Shown piece by piece: positions 36,519-45,371 of a stretch of DNA of 64,000 nt (position 1 is its first letter; each line of letters starts with the position of its first letter). Position numbers and translations under genes: made by a program. The stretch comes from Pseudothioclava arenosa (GTDB lineage: Bacteria > Pseudomonadota > Alphaproteobacteria > Rhodobacterales > Rhodobacteraceae), in NCBI RefSeq assembly GCF_002358085.1, contig NZ_NTJD01000001.1:310001-374000 (forward strand), read 5' to 3'. The notes beneath the pieces were generated by a model that was given only the letters and a program-made list of their open reading frames with translations, had not been told where the DNA came from and searched no databases.

Positions 36519-37215
36519 ACATCTCGATTTGCCGGATCAGCCCGGGCAGGAGCGAAAGCGCCTCGATCCGGTGAAAGCGCGGGTCGGTGTCTCGTGCCTC
36601 GGCATGTTCGAGCGGCCAGGTCAGATCGTGGGGCACATGCACCGCCCAACCGCCCGCGTCGAGCATCGGATTCACGTCGGATTTCAGAGAGTTGCCGACC
36701 ATCATCCCCTGCGCCGCACCGCTTCCGTGGCGCGTAAAGGCGCCGGTATAGATCGCGGCGGTCTTGTCGGAGACGATCTCGACCGCGTCAAAGAAATCGC
36801 CAAGCCCCGATTGCGCCAGCTTGCGTTCCTGATCGAGCAGGTCGCCCTTGGTGATCAGCAAAAGCCGGTAGCGCCCGGCGAGCGCGTCGATCGTGTCGCG
36901 TGCGCCGGGCAAAAGCTCGATCGGGTGGCTCAGCATCTCGCGGCCGGCGGCCATGATCTCGGCAATGACCGAGCCCGGGACGCGACCCTCGCTGACCTCG
37001 ATCGCGGTTTCGATCATCGAGAGCGTAAAGCCCTTCACGCCAAAACCGTAATGTCCGATGTTGCGCCGCTCGGCCGCCAGAAGCCGTTCGGCCAGGTGTT
37101 CAGCGGGGGCGTGATCGCGCATCAGCTCGGTGAAACGGTCTTGTGTCAGCGTGAAAAACCGCTCGTTGTGCCAAAGCGTGTCATCCGCATCGAAGCCGAT
37201 CGTGGTCAGTTGCAT
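36502..37215 (-). CDS. HAD-superfamily hydrolase
   Basis: The 237-residue protein has the four HAD motifs: FDADDTLW (nucleophile Asp and acid/base Asp), LLITKGD, the motif III lysine region and [14 protein letters not shown]. The helical cap lies between motifs I and II. It is probably a small-molecule phosphatase; substrate unknown. Its final codons and stop fall inside a dispersed repeat, so the C-terminus may have been set by repeat insertion. It is divergent from clpS. Confidence 0.9.
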   Translation of the reverse strand: MQLTTIGFDADDTLWHNERFFTLTQDRFTELMRDHAPAEHLAERLLAAERRNIGHYGFGVKGFTLSMIETAIEVSEGRVPGSVIAEIMAAGREMLSHPIELLPGARDTIDALAGRYRLLLITKGDLLDQERKLAQSGLGDFFDAVEIVSDKTAAIYTGAFTRHGSGAAQGMMVGNSLKSDVNPMLDAGGWAVHVPHDLTWPLEHAEARDTDPRFHRIEALSLLPGLIRQIEMSFIEP

Positions 37216-37367
37216 GGCGCCTCCGGAATTGGGTCGCCAGCATGGACAAACCCCGCCTGCTTGGCAATCGCGCGGGTGTTACAGGGTTTTCATGGCGCGC
37301 GATCCGCCTATATTCGCGAAACGACGTTCAGCGATTCCACGAGGGCAGTTTGCTTCACCCGCTTCAC

Positions 37368-37691
37368 ATGATGGCCGGCCGCGAGGACGATGCCGATGGG
37401 GATGCCGGTGTCGCGACCAAGACGCGTGCCAAGACGCAGCGGCCGCGGATGTACAAGGTGCTCTTGCTGAATGACGATTACACGCCGATGGAATTCGTTG
37501 TGCACATCCTCGAGCGGTTCTTTGGCAAAAGCCACGCCGAGGCCTTCGACATCATGTTGACCGTGCACAAGAAGGGGCTGGCGGTGGTCGGCGTCTATTC
37601 CTTCGAGGTGGCCGAGACCAAGGTTACCCAGGTGATGGATTTCGCGCGCCGCCATCAACATCCCCTGCAATGCACGATGGAAAAGGAGTGA
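37368..37691 (+). CDS. clpS: ATP-dependent Clp protease adaptor ClpS
   Basis: The protein has about 107 residues. The ClpS core is clear: [20 protein letters not shown], then [20 protein letters not shown] and [10 protein letters not shown]. It delivers N-degron substrates to ClpAP. The start is uncertain: the ATG at 37368 follows no close ribosome-binding site, while a TTG at 37350 has GAGGG four bases upstream. Upstream frame extension to 37242 lacks family support. The rsmC-like gene follows within 20 bases. Confidence 0.92.
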   Translation: MMAGREDDADGDAGVATKTRAKTQRPRMYKVLLLNDDYTPMEFVVHILERFFGKSHAEAFDIMLTVHKKGLAVVGVYSFEVAETKVTQVMDFARRHQHPLQCTMEKE

Positions 37692-37710
37692 CGCGCCCGC
37701 GTCCGCTGCC

Positions 37711-38781
37711 ATGAGTCATCCCCGACTGTCCCTTGCGCTTTCCGCGCCCGATGCGCTGCCCGCTGACGGGCGGATCGCGCTTTTCCGTCCGCGCGCCGAG
37801 ACCGATCTGTCGGATCTGCCGCGAGAGCGGCTGATTGCCGTGCAGGGGTTCAAACCCGATCATGATGCGCTGGCCGCCCGCGGGATCGAGGTGGCGCCCG
37901 CTGCCAAGGGTCCGTTTGCCGCGGCGATCGTGTTCGTGCCCCGCGCCAAGGCCGAGGCGCGCGCGCTTTTGGCCGAGGCGGCGGCCGAGGTCGTGCCCGG
38001 CGGGCCGATCTGGGTCGATGGCGCGAAGTCCGACGGGATCGACTCGCTCTACAAGGACTTGCGCGCGCGCATTGACGTGTCGCCCGCGCTGGCGAAGGCG
38101 CATGGCAAGATTTTCGCCTTTGCCGCCGATCCCGCGCCGCTGGCCGATTGGGCCGCGCGCCCGATCACGCCCGCGCCGGGCTTTGCGACGATGCCGGGCG
38201 TGTTCTCTGCCGAGGAAATCGACGAGGGCTCGGCGCTTTTGGCGGCTTGCCTGCCCGAGGCGCTGCCCGCGCGGGTGGCCGATCTGGGCGCGGGCTGGGG
38301 CTGGCTGTCGGCGCAGGTTCTGGCGCGCAAGGGCGTCGAGCAGCTTGACCTGATCGAGGCCGACCATGCCGCACTGGACTGTGCGCGGCGCAATATCACC
38401 GACCCGCGCGCGGCGTTTCACTGGGCCGATGCGACCCGGTTCGAGCCCGCTGAACGCTATGGCGCGGTGGTGATGAACCCGCCGTTCCATACCTCGCGCG
38501 AGGCGGACCCGGCGCTGGGCCATGCCTTTATCCGGGCGGCGCGTGCGATGCTATCGCTGTCGGGCACGCTCTGGATGGTGGCGAACCGGCATTTGCCCTA
38601 TGAGCCGACGCTGCGCGAGTGCTTCCACGAGGTCGAGGAAATCACCCCGCCGGGTGGCCCCTCAAGCCGGTTTCGCATCATCCGGGCCGCGCGCCCGCTC
38701 TCGTCGAACCAGATGGCCGCCGCGCAGAAAGCCGCTGCCGCTGCCGCACCGCGCCGATCTGTCGCTCGCAAACGGCGCTGA
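37711..38781 (+). CDS. RsmC/RlmG-like class I methyltransferase
   Basis: The 356-residue protein has a degenerate N-terminal domain (RIALFRPRAETDLSDLPRER) and a C-terminal Rossmann methyltransferase domain with ARVADLGAGWGWLSAQVL (SAM site) and VVMNPPFHTSRE (NPPF for base N-methylation). This two-domain build is that of RsmC and RlmG, which make m2G in 16S or 23S rRNA. The exact target is not decidable here. The C-terminus is basic (RRSVARKRR). Confidence 0.87.
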   Translation: MSHPRLSLALSAPDALPADGRIALFRPRAETDLSDLPRERLIAVQGFKPDHDALAARGIEVAPAAKGPFAAAIVFVPRAKAEARALLAEAAAEVVPGGPIWVDGAKSDGIDSLYKDLRARIDVSPALAKAHGKIFAFAADPAPLADWAARPITPAPGFATMPGVFSAEEIDEGSALLAACLPEALPARVADLGAGWGWLSAQVLARKGVEQLDLIEADHAALDCARRNITDPRAAFHWADATRFEPAERYGAVVMNPPFHTSREADPALGHAFIRAARAMLSLSGTLWMVANRHLPYEPTLRECFHEVEEITPPGGPSSRFRIIRAARPLSSNQMAAAQKAAAAAAPRRSVARKRR

Positions 38782-38833
38782 TCCGCGCTATTTTCCCCTG
38801 ATCCGCCAAGCCTGATCCGCCACGGAGACCTGC

Positions 38834-39643
38834 ATGACCCTGTCCATTTCCGGCAAGACCGCCATCGTCACCGGTGCGGCCCACGGCATCGGCCTCGCGA
38901 TCGCGCGGCATCTGCTTGATCGCGGCGCGCAAGTGATGTTCGCCGATATCGACGAGGCGCGCCTTGCCGACGAGCTGGGCGATGATGCGAAATCGGATGG
39001 TCCGGCGCGCTATTTCGCGGGCGATCTGTGCCAGAAGCTCTGCGTGAAAAACCTGCTGTCCGCCACGGTGGATGCGTTCGAACGTATCGACATCCTCGTC
39101 AACGCCGCGCGCTGCATCAAGCCAGCCGATCCGCTCGATACCGACCAGACCGTCCTTGATGAGATGTTGCAGCTCAACATGAAGGGGATGCTGCGGCTCT
39201 CGCAGATGACCGCCAATCGCATGATCAAACAGGCGGAGGACGAGGGCAACAAGACCGGTGAGGCGGGCTGCATCGTCAATATTTCGACCCCGCCCGCCGC
39301 CTGCGCGCATCCCGAGACCATGGCCTACGCGATCGCCTCGGCCGCGCAGGAGCAGATGACGCGCAGCCTCGCGCTGGTTCTGGCGCCCAAGCATATCCGC
39401 GTGAATGGTGTGAACTTCGCCTCGGTCATGAGCGCGAACCTGCAAAACCATCTGCGCGACCATCCCGAATGGCGCGGCGATCTGATCAAGGCAACGCCGC
39501 TGGGCCGCATCGCTCCGCCCTCGGAACTGGCCGAAACCGTGCAATTCCTGGCTTCCTCGGGGGCGGGGTTCGTGACCGGGCAGATCGTGACCGTCGACGG
39601 CGGGCGCGGCCTTGGCAGCGCCCCGCGCCTGCTCGCTTTCTAG
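38834..39643 (+). CDS. SDR-family protein lacking the catalytic lysine
   Basis: The 269-residue protein has the Rossmann motif TGAAHGIGLAIA, the acidic adenine-binding region FADIDEA and the C-terminal TPLGRIAPPSELAETVQFLA, all standard for short-chain dehydrogenases. The active site is altered: the Tyr-x3-Lys element reads YAIAS (TAC GCG ATC GCC TCG), so Ser replaces Lys, and the usual NNAG reads VNAARC. The serine of NIST is kept. It may bind NAD(P) without ordinary oxidoreductase activity. No frameshift is seen. The substrate is unknown. Confidence 0.88.
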   Translation: MTLSISGKTAIVTGAAHGIGLAIARHLLDRGAQVMFADIDEARLADELGDDAKSDGPARYFAGDLCQKLCVKNLLSATVDAFERIDILVNAARCIKPADPLDTDQTVLDEMLQLNMKGMLRLSQMTANRMIKQAEDEGNKTGEAGCIVNISTPPAACAHPETMAYAIASAAQEQMTRSLALVLAPKHIRVNGVNFASVMSANLQNHLRDHPEWRGDLIKATPLGRIAPPSELAETVQFLASSGAGFVTGQIVTVDGGRGLGSAPRLLAF

Positions 39644-39647
39644 GGCG

Positions 39648-40049
39648 TCATTCCGGGTAGGCCTGCTTGCAGGCGGTGATCGCGGCATCCACTTTCGGCA
39701 GCAATTCCTTGCGTTTGGCCTGCAGCCCGGCAAGTTTGCGCTTCTCGGCCTCGGGGTCGATCGCGACCTTGCGTTCGCGGGTTTCCCAGCGCGTTTCAAG
39801 GCACATCACGGTCTTATGCTTGACGGTGCCGTCGGGCAGGGTGATCTCGCGCACGCCGCACGGGTCCCAATCCCGCACCGGGACTTCGTATTCTTCATAG
39901 GCATAGCCGCGCGCCAGATTGCCCTCGACCTCGGCGATCAGCCGCTCGACCGTGCGCAACTCGCGGCTTTCGCGGTTGATGCATTGCTCTTGCGGCGTGC
40001 CGCAGGCAGCCAGAGCGATCAGGGCGAAGAGGGCAAGACGGGCACGCAT
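39648..40049 (-). CDS. Putative lipoprotein
   Basis: The 133-residue protein begins MRARLALFALIALAACG, a lipoprotein signal with lipobox LAAC. The mature part has four further Cys (EQCIN, DPCGV, VMCLE, TACKQ), which could form two disulfides, and a helical C-terminal half (RKLAGLQAKRKELLPKVD). I do not recognise the family. CCAGGAGG precedes the ATG. It converges with the SDR gene, four bases apart. Confidence 0.8.
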   Translation of the reverse strand: MRARLALFALIALAACGTPQEQCINRESRELRTVERLIAEVEGNLARGYAYEEYEVPVRDWDPCGVREITLPDGTVKHKTVMCLETRWETRERKVAIDPEAEKRKLAGLQAKRKELLPKVDAAITACKQAYPE

Positions 40050-40196
40050 GAAAACCTCCTGGGCAAATCTGGCCCGAGCCTAGCGCGCCGCCCGCGCCGA
40101 GACAAATCACGCTTTGCCGCAGGCGCGGTTTGGCGCATTCGCCTTTGCCTTGCCCGGTGGCGATGCTATCACGGGCCGACCCGAGGAGGAGCCCGT

Positions 40197-41099
40197 ATGC
40201 AAGAGCAAAACACCGATCCGTTCGACGCCCGCAAGGAGCGCGCCAGCGCCTGGTTCTCGGAGCTGCGCGACCGGATCGTGGCCGCTTTCGAGGCGCTGGA
40301 AGATACCCAGACCGAAGGCCCCCATGCCGGGCTGCCCGCTGGCCGCTTTGAGGTTACGCCGACCACGCGCACCGGCCCCGATGGCGAAGATCAGGGCGGC
40401 GGCAAGATGAGCGTGATGCGCGGTGGGCGCGTTTTTGAAAAGGTGGGCGTGAATATCTCGACGGTCTGGGGTACGCTGGCGCCGCGCGCGCAGGCGGCGA
40501 TGGCCGCGCGGGGCGTGCCGGGCATGGCCGAGGATCCGCGCTTCTGGGCCTCGGGGATCAGCCTTGTCGCGCATATGCAAAACCCGCATACGCCGGCGGT
40601 GCACATGAACACGCGGATGTTCTGGACGCCGGGCGCGTGGTGGTTCGGCGGCGGTGCCGACCTCAACCCCTGCATCGAATATGCCGAGGACACCGCGTTT
40701 TTCCACGACACGCTGCGCGCCGCCTGCGACGCCCATGACCCGGGCTATTACCCGAAGTTCAAGGCCTGGGCAGACGAGTATTTCTTTGTCCCGCACCGGG
40801 GCCGCGCGCGCGGTGTCGGCGGGATTTTCTACGATGATCTGAACACCGGCGACTGGGAGGCGGATTTCGCCTTTACCCGCGACGTGGGCGCGGCCTTCCT
40901 GCCCGCTTTCGTGCCGGTGACCGAGCGGCGCCGCAACCAGCCCTGGACCGAGGACGACCGCGAAACCCAGTTCCGCCATCGCGGCCTCTATGCCGAATAC
41001 AACCTCGTCTATGACCGGGGCACGAAATTCGGCCTCGAAACCGGCCATAACGCGAATGCGGTTCTGATGAGCCTGCCGCCGATCGCCAAATGGTACTGA
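40197..41099 (+). CDS. hemF: Oxygen-dependent coproporphyrinogen III oxidase HemF
   Basis: The 300-residue enzyme converts coproporphyrinogen III to protoporphyrinogen IX with oxygen. Family signatures are GGGKMSVMRGGRVFEKVGVN, AVHMNTRMFWTPGAWWFGGG and NLVYDRGTKFGLETG. I start at 40197, where GAGGAGGAG lies upstream. Together with hemN at 22-23.5 kb the organism has both oxygen-dependent and oxygen-independent routes. A LysE-type exporter follows. Confidence 0.97.
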   Translation: MQEQNTDPFDARKERASAWFSELRDRIVAAFEALEDTQTEGPHAGLPAGRFEVTPTTRTGPDGEDQGGGKMSVMRGGRVFEKVGVNISTVWGTLAPRAQAAMAARGVPGMAEDPRFWASGISLVAHMQNPHTPAVHMNTRMFWTPGAWWFGGGADLNPCIEYAEDTAFFHDTLRAACDAHDPGYYPKFKAWADEYFFVPHRGRARGVGGIFYDDLNTGDWEADFAFTRDVGAAFLPAFVPVTERRRNQPWTEDDRETQFRHRGLYAEYNLVYDRGTKFGLETGHNANAVLMSLPPIAKWY

Positions 41100-41137
41100 A
41101 CGCGGGCCTTGGCGCCTGACATTTCGGAGAGTGGCGC

Positions 41138-41746
41138 ATGGACGCGCTTTGGGCCTTTGCCTTCACCTCGTTCATCATCGAGCTGACGCCGGGCCCGAAC
41201 ATGGCCTATCTGGCGGTGGTGGCGGCAACGCAGGGCCGCCGTCCGGGCTATGCGGCGGTGGCGGGGGTGGCGCTGGGGCTGGGCATCGTCGGCGCGCTGG
41301 CCGCGATTGGCGTCGCGGCGATCGTTTCGGCTTCTGAGCCGCTTTATCAGGCGCTGCGCTGGGCGGGGGTGGTCTACATGCTCTGGCTGGCCTGGGACGG
41401 CTGGCGCGATGGCTCCGAGGCGATCGAGCACGCGCCGCTTGGCTCGTCGAACTGGCGCTATTTCCGCCGCGGCCTGATCACCAACCTGCTCAACCCGAAG
41501 GCGGCGGCCTTCTATGTCGCGGTCCTGCCGACCTTCCTGACGCCCGGCGCGATTTTGCAGGAAACGCTGTGGCTGTCCGCGATCTACGTCGGCGTCGCGA
41601 CGGCGGTGCATGGCACGATCGTGACGCTTGCGGGGGCGGCGCGGGCACTTTTCGAAGACCCGAAGCGCGAACGCATCCTGCGCCGCACGCTGGCGGTCGC
41701 ACTCGCCCTGGTGGCGATCTGGTTCGCCTTCAAGACCGCGCGCTGA
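41138..41746 (+). CDS. LysE-family amino-acid exporter
   Basis: The 202-residue membrane protein begins with AFTSFIIELTPGPNMAYLAV, the LysE/RhtB signature, and has about six helices including LINLL-type NLLNPKAAAFYVAVLP. It probably exports an amino acid or derivative. It shares a terminator with convergent hemE. Confidence 0.92.
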   Translation: MDALWAFAFTSFIIELTPGPNMAYLAVVAATQGRRPGYAAVAGVALGLGIVGALAAIGVAAIVSASEPLYQALRWAGVVYMLWLAWDGWRDGSEAIEHAPLGSSNWRYFRRGLITNLLNPKAAAFYVAVLPTFLTPGAILQETLWLSAIYVGVATAVHGTIVTLAGAARALFEDPKRERILRRTLAVALALVAIWFAFKTAR

Positions 41747-41755
41747 GCCCATGAA

Positions 41756-41777
41756 AAAGGGGCCTTCCGGCCCCTTT
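41756..41777. terminator. Bidirectional terminator between the exporter gene and hemE
   Basis: A 9-bp perfect stem AAAGGGGCC/GGCCCCTTT with loop TTCC stands between convergent stops, flanked by A and T runs. Confidence 0.88.
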
Positions 41778-41779
41778 CC

Positions 41780-42811
41780 TCAGCCCTTGCGGACCGTTTC
41801 GATCATCAGCGCGACATTCTCGGGGTCGGCATCGGGGGTGATGCCATGGCCGAGGTTGAAGATATGCGGGCCGTTCTTGAACGCCTCGACCACGCGCCGC
41901 GTCGCCGCGACCAGCTCCTCGCCGCCCGTCACCATGTGGCGCGGATCGAGGTTGCCCTGCACGCAGCCCGACTTCTGCACGTTCGCCGCCGCCCATTCCG
42001 GGGTGACCGAATTGTCGATCGCCACGCAATCCGCGCCGGTCTTCTCGTGGAACCCGATATAGCCGTCGCCCGCCTCGCGCGGGAAGGCGATGACCGGAAG
42101 GCCCGGGAAGCGCGCCTTCATCGCGGCGATGATGCGCCGCGCGGGCTCGACCGCGAAATCCTCGAAATCCTGCCCCTTGAGGCTGCCCGCCCAGCTATCA
42201 AAGATCTTCACGACCTCGGCGCCTGCCTCGACCTGCTTCGCGAGATATTCGATCGTCGCTTCGGTCAGGAGGTCGATGATCCCCTGGAAGGTCGCGCGGT
42301 CTTCGGCCTTGAGCGCATGCGCGGGGCCCTGATCTTTCGTGCCGCGGCCGGCGATCATGTAGGTCGCCACCGTCCAGGGCGCGCCGGCAAAGCCGATCAG
42401 CGTGGTTTCCTTGGGCAGCTCGCGCGACAGGATGCGCACGGTTTCATAGACCGGCGCGAGGTGGTCGTGGATGTCGTCGCGGCCCTTGAGCTTCGCCAGC
42501 CCTTCGGGCCCGGTGATCGTCGAAAGCCGCGGGCCTTCGCCGGTTTCAAACCACAGATCCGCGCCAAGCGCCTGCGGCAGAAGCAGAATATCGGCAAACA
42601 GGATCGCCGCGTCGAACCCGTAACGGCGGATCGGTTGCAGCGTGACCTCGGCGGCCAGATCGGAATTGTAGCACAGCGACAGGAAATCGCCGGCTTCGGC
42701 ACGCGTCGCACGATACTCGGGCAGATAGCGCCCCGCCTGCCGCATCATCCAGATCGGAGGGGTGGGCAGAACCTCGCCTTTCAGGGCCCGCAGGATCGTC
42801 TTTTCGGTCAT
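41780..42811 (-). CDS. hemE: Uroporphyrinogen decarboxylase
   Basis: The 343-residue enzyme decarboxylates uroporphyrinogen III to coproporphyrinogen III. Diagnostic motifs are [17 protein letters not shown] and [14 protein letters not shown], with the C-terminal [24 protein letters not shown] precedes the chosen ATG; a far longer open frame upstream, antisense to hemC, is not coding. It is divergent from hemC with 96 bases between the starts. Confidence 0.98.
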   Translation of the reverse strand: MTEKTILRALKGEVLPTPPIWMMRQAGRYLPEYRATRAEAGDFLSLCYNSDLAAEVTLQPIRRYGFDAAILFADILLLPQALGADLWFETGEGPRLSTITGPEGLAKLKGRDDIHDHLAPVYETVRILSRELPKETTLIGFAGAPWTVATYMIAGRGTKDQGPAHALKAEDRATFQGIIDLLTEATIEYLAKQVEAGAEVVKIFDSWAGSLKGQDFEDFAVEPARRIIAAMKARFPGLPVIAFPREAGDGYIGFHEKTGADCVAIDNSVTPEWAAANVQKSGCVQGNLDPRHMVTGGEELVAATRRVVEAFKNGPHIFNLGHGITPDADPENVALMIETVRKG

Positions 42812-42907
42812 CGCGCTTCTCCTCTTTGCCCCCTTGAATTTGTCCTGCGGCGCAATGTCAAGCGCGAGGCGCTTGCGCGGGCCTTTTGACGCGGCTACGA
42901 AGGCCTC

Positions 42908-43861
42908 ATGACACAGATGCCCAATGCGACCTCGCCCCTGAAAATCGGCACCCGCGGCAGCCCCCTGGCGCTGGCGCAGGCCTATGAAACCCGCGCCCGC
43001 CTGATGGCGGCCCATGATCTGCCCGAAGAGGCCTTCGAGATCGTGGTGATCAAGACCACCGGCGACGACCGGACCCTGATCGACGCCGACAAGCCGCTCA
43101 AGGAACTGGGCGGCAAGGGCCTGTTCACCAAGGAAATCGAAGAGGCGATGCTGGAAAGCCGCATCGACATCGCCGTGCATTCGATGAAGGACATGCCGGT
43201 CAAGCAGCCCGAGGGGCTGTTGCTCGATTGCTACCTGCCGCGCGAAGACACGCGCGACGCCTTCGTCAGCCTGAATTACGGCTCGATCCACGACCTGCCC
43301 GAAGGCGCCGTCGTTGGCTCGTCGAGCCTGCGCCGCCGCGCGCAGCTGCATTTTCGCCGCCCCGACCTCAAGCTGGTCGAGTTCCGCGGCAATGTGCAGA
43401 CGCGCCTGAAAAAGCTCGAAGACGGCGTGGCCACCGCGACCTTCCTCGCGATGGCGGGGCTGAACCGGCTGGGCATGGCCGAGGTCGCCCGCTCGGCGAT
43501 CGAGCCCGAAGACATGCTGCCCGCCGTGGCGCAGGGCTGCATCGGCATCGAACGGCGCGAAAACGATGCGCGCGCCGCCGAGATGCTGGCCGCGATCCAT
43601 AATGTCGACGCGGGTCACCGCCTCGCCGCCGAACGCGCCTATCTGGCGACGCTCGATGGCTCCTGCGAAACCCCGATCGCGGGGCTCGCGATGCTCGAGG
43701 GCGACCAGATCTGGCTGCGTGGCGAGGTGCTGCGCCCCGATGGCTCGGATGCGCTTTTCGAAGAAGGCCGCGCCGCGATCTCGGATGCCGCCGAACTGGG
43801 CGCCGATATCGCGCGCAAGCTTCTGGCCCGCGCGCCCAAAGACTTTTTCGACTGGCGCTGA
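42908..43861 (+). CDS. hemC: Hydroxymethylbilane synthase
   Basis: The 317-residue porphobilinogen deaminase has [15 protein letters not shown] at the N-terminus, [23 protein letters not shown] and the cofactor cysteine in [13 protein letters not shown], to which the dipyrromethane primer is attached. It acts just before uroporphyrinogen III synthase in haem formation. With hemE opposite it forms a compact divergent haem locus. An inverted repeat pair follows. Confidence 0.98.
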   Translation: MTQMPNATSPLKIGTRGSPLALAQAYETRARLMAAHDLPEEAFEIVVIKTTGDDRTLIDADKPLKELGGKGLFTKEIEEAMLESRIDIAVHSMKDMPVKQPEGLLLDCYLPREDTRDAFVSLNYGSIHDLPEGAVVGSSSLRRRAQLHFRRPDLKLVEFRGNVQTRLKKLEDGVATATFLAMAGLNRLGMAEVARSAIEPEDMLPAVAQGCIGIERRENDARAAEMLAAIHNVDAGHRLAAERAYLATLDGSCETPIAGLAMLEGDQIWLRGEVLRPDGSDALFEEGRAAISDAAELGADIARKLLARAPKDFFDWR

Positions 43862-43897
43862 CGGCCCGCGCCGCCACGCCTCTTGCTCCGTCGGGAC

Positions 43898-43930
43898 GCT
43901 CCGCGGGGGATATTTGAAGCAAAGTGAAAG
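43898..43930 (+). repeat. Dispersed intergenic repeat, unit 5a
   Basis: GCTCCGCGGGGGATATTTGA, then AGCAAAGTGAAAG, 37 bases after hemC. It forms a close head-to-head inverted pair with unit 5b (two bases apart). Confidence 0.75.
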
Positions 43931-43932
43931 CT

Positions 43933-43976
43933 CTTCATTTTGCAAGAAATATCCCCGCCGGAGGCATCTGTCGGGG
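43933..43976 (-). repeat. Dispersed intergenic repeat, unit 5b (short form, inverted)
   Basis: On the minus strand: GATGCCTCCGGCGGGGATAT, then TTCTTGCAAAATGAAG. The tight pair 5a/5b could fold into a long imperfect hairpin in RNA from either strand. Confidence 0.78.
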
Positions 43977-43999
43977 CCGCTTGCGCCATGGAGGTGGAA

Positions 44000-45370
44000 A
44001 TGGCGATCCTCGACAGGCTGCGCGATCTGCTCGGGCCCGGCCATGTGCTGACCGGCGATGACGCGGCGGGGTTCGGGCGCGAATGGACGGGGCATTACCG
44101 CTGGACGCCGCTGGCAGTGCTGCGGCCCGGCTCGACCGAGGAGGTCGCGGGCGTCTTGCGGCTGGCCAATGCCGAGGGGGTGCCGGTGGTGCCTTTGGGC
44201 GGGAATACCGGGCTGAATGGCGGGACGATGGCCGAGGGCGCGCTGATGCTCTCGCTAGCGCGGCTCAATCGCATTCGCGAGCTGAACGCGCCCGCGCGCA
44301 CGATCGTGGCCGAGGCAGGTGTCGTGCTTGAAGCCTTGCATGAGGTCGCGGCGGTCGAGGGCCTTTCCTTTCCGCTGACCTTCGGCGCCAAGGGCTCCGC
44401 CACGGTGGGCGGGTTTCTTTCGACGAACGCGGGGGGCTCGAACGTGCTGCGCTACGGCTCGGCGCGGGCGCTTTGCCTTGGGCTCGAAGTGGTGCTGGCC
44501 GATGGCCGGGTGATGAACCTGATGAGCGCGCTGCACAAGGATAACACCGGCTATGACCTGCGCGACCTGATGATCGGGGCCGAGGGCACGCTGGGCGTGA
44601 TCACGGCAGCGGTGCTGCGGCTGGTGCCGGCGCCGCGGGCCTATGCCACGGCGCTTCTGGGGATGGAGAGCCTTGGTGCTGCGCTTGATCTGTTGAATGC
44701 GCTGCAGGCGGGCACAGGCGCTGCGGTCGAGGCCTTTGAATTCATGCCCGCCGCCTTCATGGAGCGGCTCGGGGCGCTGAAACCCGATCTGGCCTGCCCC
44801 TTCGCGCCGCAGCCGGTGAACATCCTGATCGAGACCGCGACGACGATGGCGGGCGAAGACCCGCAGGCGCGGCTCGAGGCGCTTTTGGCCGAGGCTTTCG
44901 AGGCCGGGCAGATTTCGGAGGCGGTGCTGGCGGGGTCGGAGGCGCAGCGGCGTAAGCTCTGGGCGATGCGTGAGGCGGCGGCCGAGATCACCTTTACCGA
45001 GCCGGATCTGGTCGATACCGATGTCGCGCTGCCGCTGGATCGGCTGGAGACCTTTCTGAGCCGAATGCACGCGCGGCTTTTGGCGATCGACCCGGGCGCG
45101 CGCGAGCTGTCGGTCGCGCATCTGGGTGACGGCAATATCCATTACGCGGCCTATCCGTCGGACCCGGCGCTGAAACCCGTGATCCGCGCCGCCGTGGCCG
45201 AAGAGGCGGTGGCCTTGGGCGGGTCGTTCTCGGCCGAGCATGGCGTGGGCGTGTCGAAACGCGCGACGATGGCCGCGCATAAGGATCCGGTCGCGCTCGA
45301 GGTCATGCGCGCGATCAAGGCCGCGCTCGATCCCAAGAATATCCTCAATCCCGGCAAGGTCCTGCCCTGA
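44000..45370 (+). CDS. FAD-linked oxidase, D-2-hydroxyacid/hydroxyglutarate dehydrogenase-like
   Basis: The protein has about 456 residues. The FAD-binding type 4 (PCMH) domain contains [14 protein letters not shown] and [18 protein letters not shown]; the C-terminal domain has [15 protein letters not shown] and ends [11 protein letters not shown]...NPGKVLP, as in glycolate oxidase GlcD and D-2-hydroxyglutarate dehydrogenase. The precise substrate is open. I chose the ATG at 44000 (GGAGGT just upstream); ATGs at 43988 and 43940 are possible, the latter inside a repeat. The MFS gene starts one base after the stop. Confidence 0.88.
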   Translation: MAILDRLRDLLGPGHVLTGDDAAGFGREWTGHYRWTPLAVLRPGSTEEVAGVLRLANAEGVPVVPLGGNTGLNGGTMAEGALMLSLARLNRIRELNAPARTIVAEAGVVLEALHEVAAVEGLSFPLTFGAKGSATVGGFLSTNAGGSNVLRYGSARALCLGLEVVLADGRVMNLMSALHKDNTGYDLRDLMIGAEGTLGVITAAVLRLVPAPRAYATALLGMESLGAALDLLNALQAGTGAAVEAFEFMPAAFMERLGALKPDLACPFAPQPVNILIETATTMAGEDPQARLEALLAEAFEAGQISEAVLAGSEAQRRKLWAMREAAAEITFTEPDLVDTDVALPLDRLETFLSRMHARLLAIDPGARELSVAHLGDGNIHYAAYPSDPALKPVIRAAVAEEAVALGGSFSAEHGVGVSKRATMAAHKDPVALEVMRAIKAALDPKNILNPGKVLP

Positions 45371-45371
45371 G

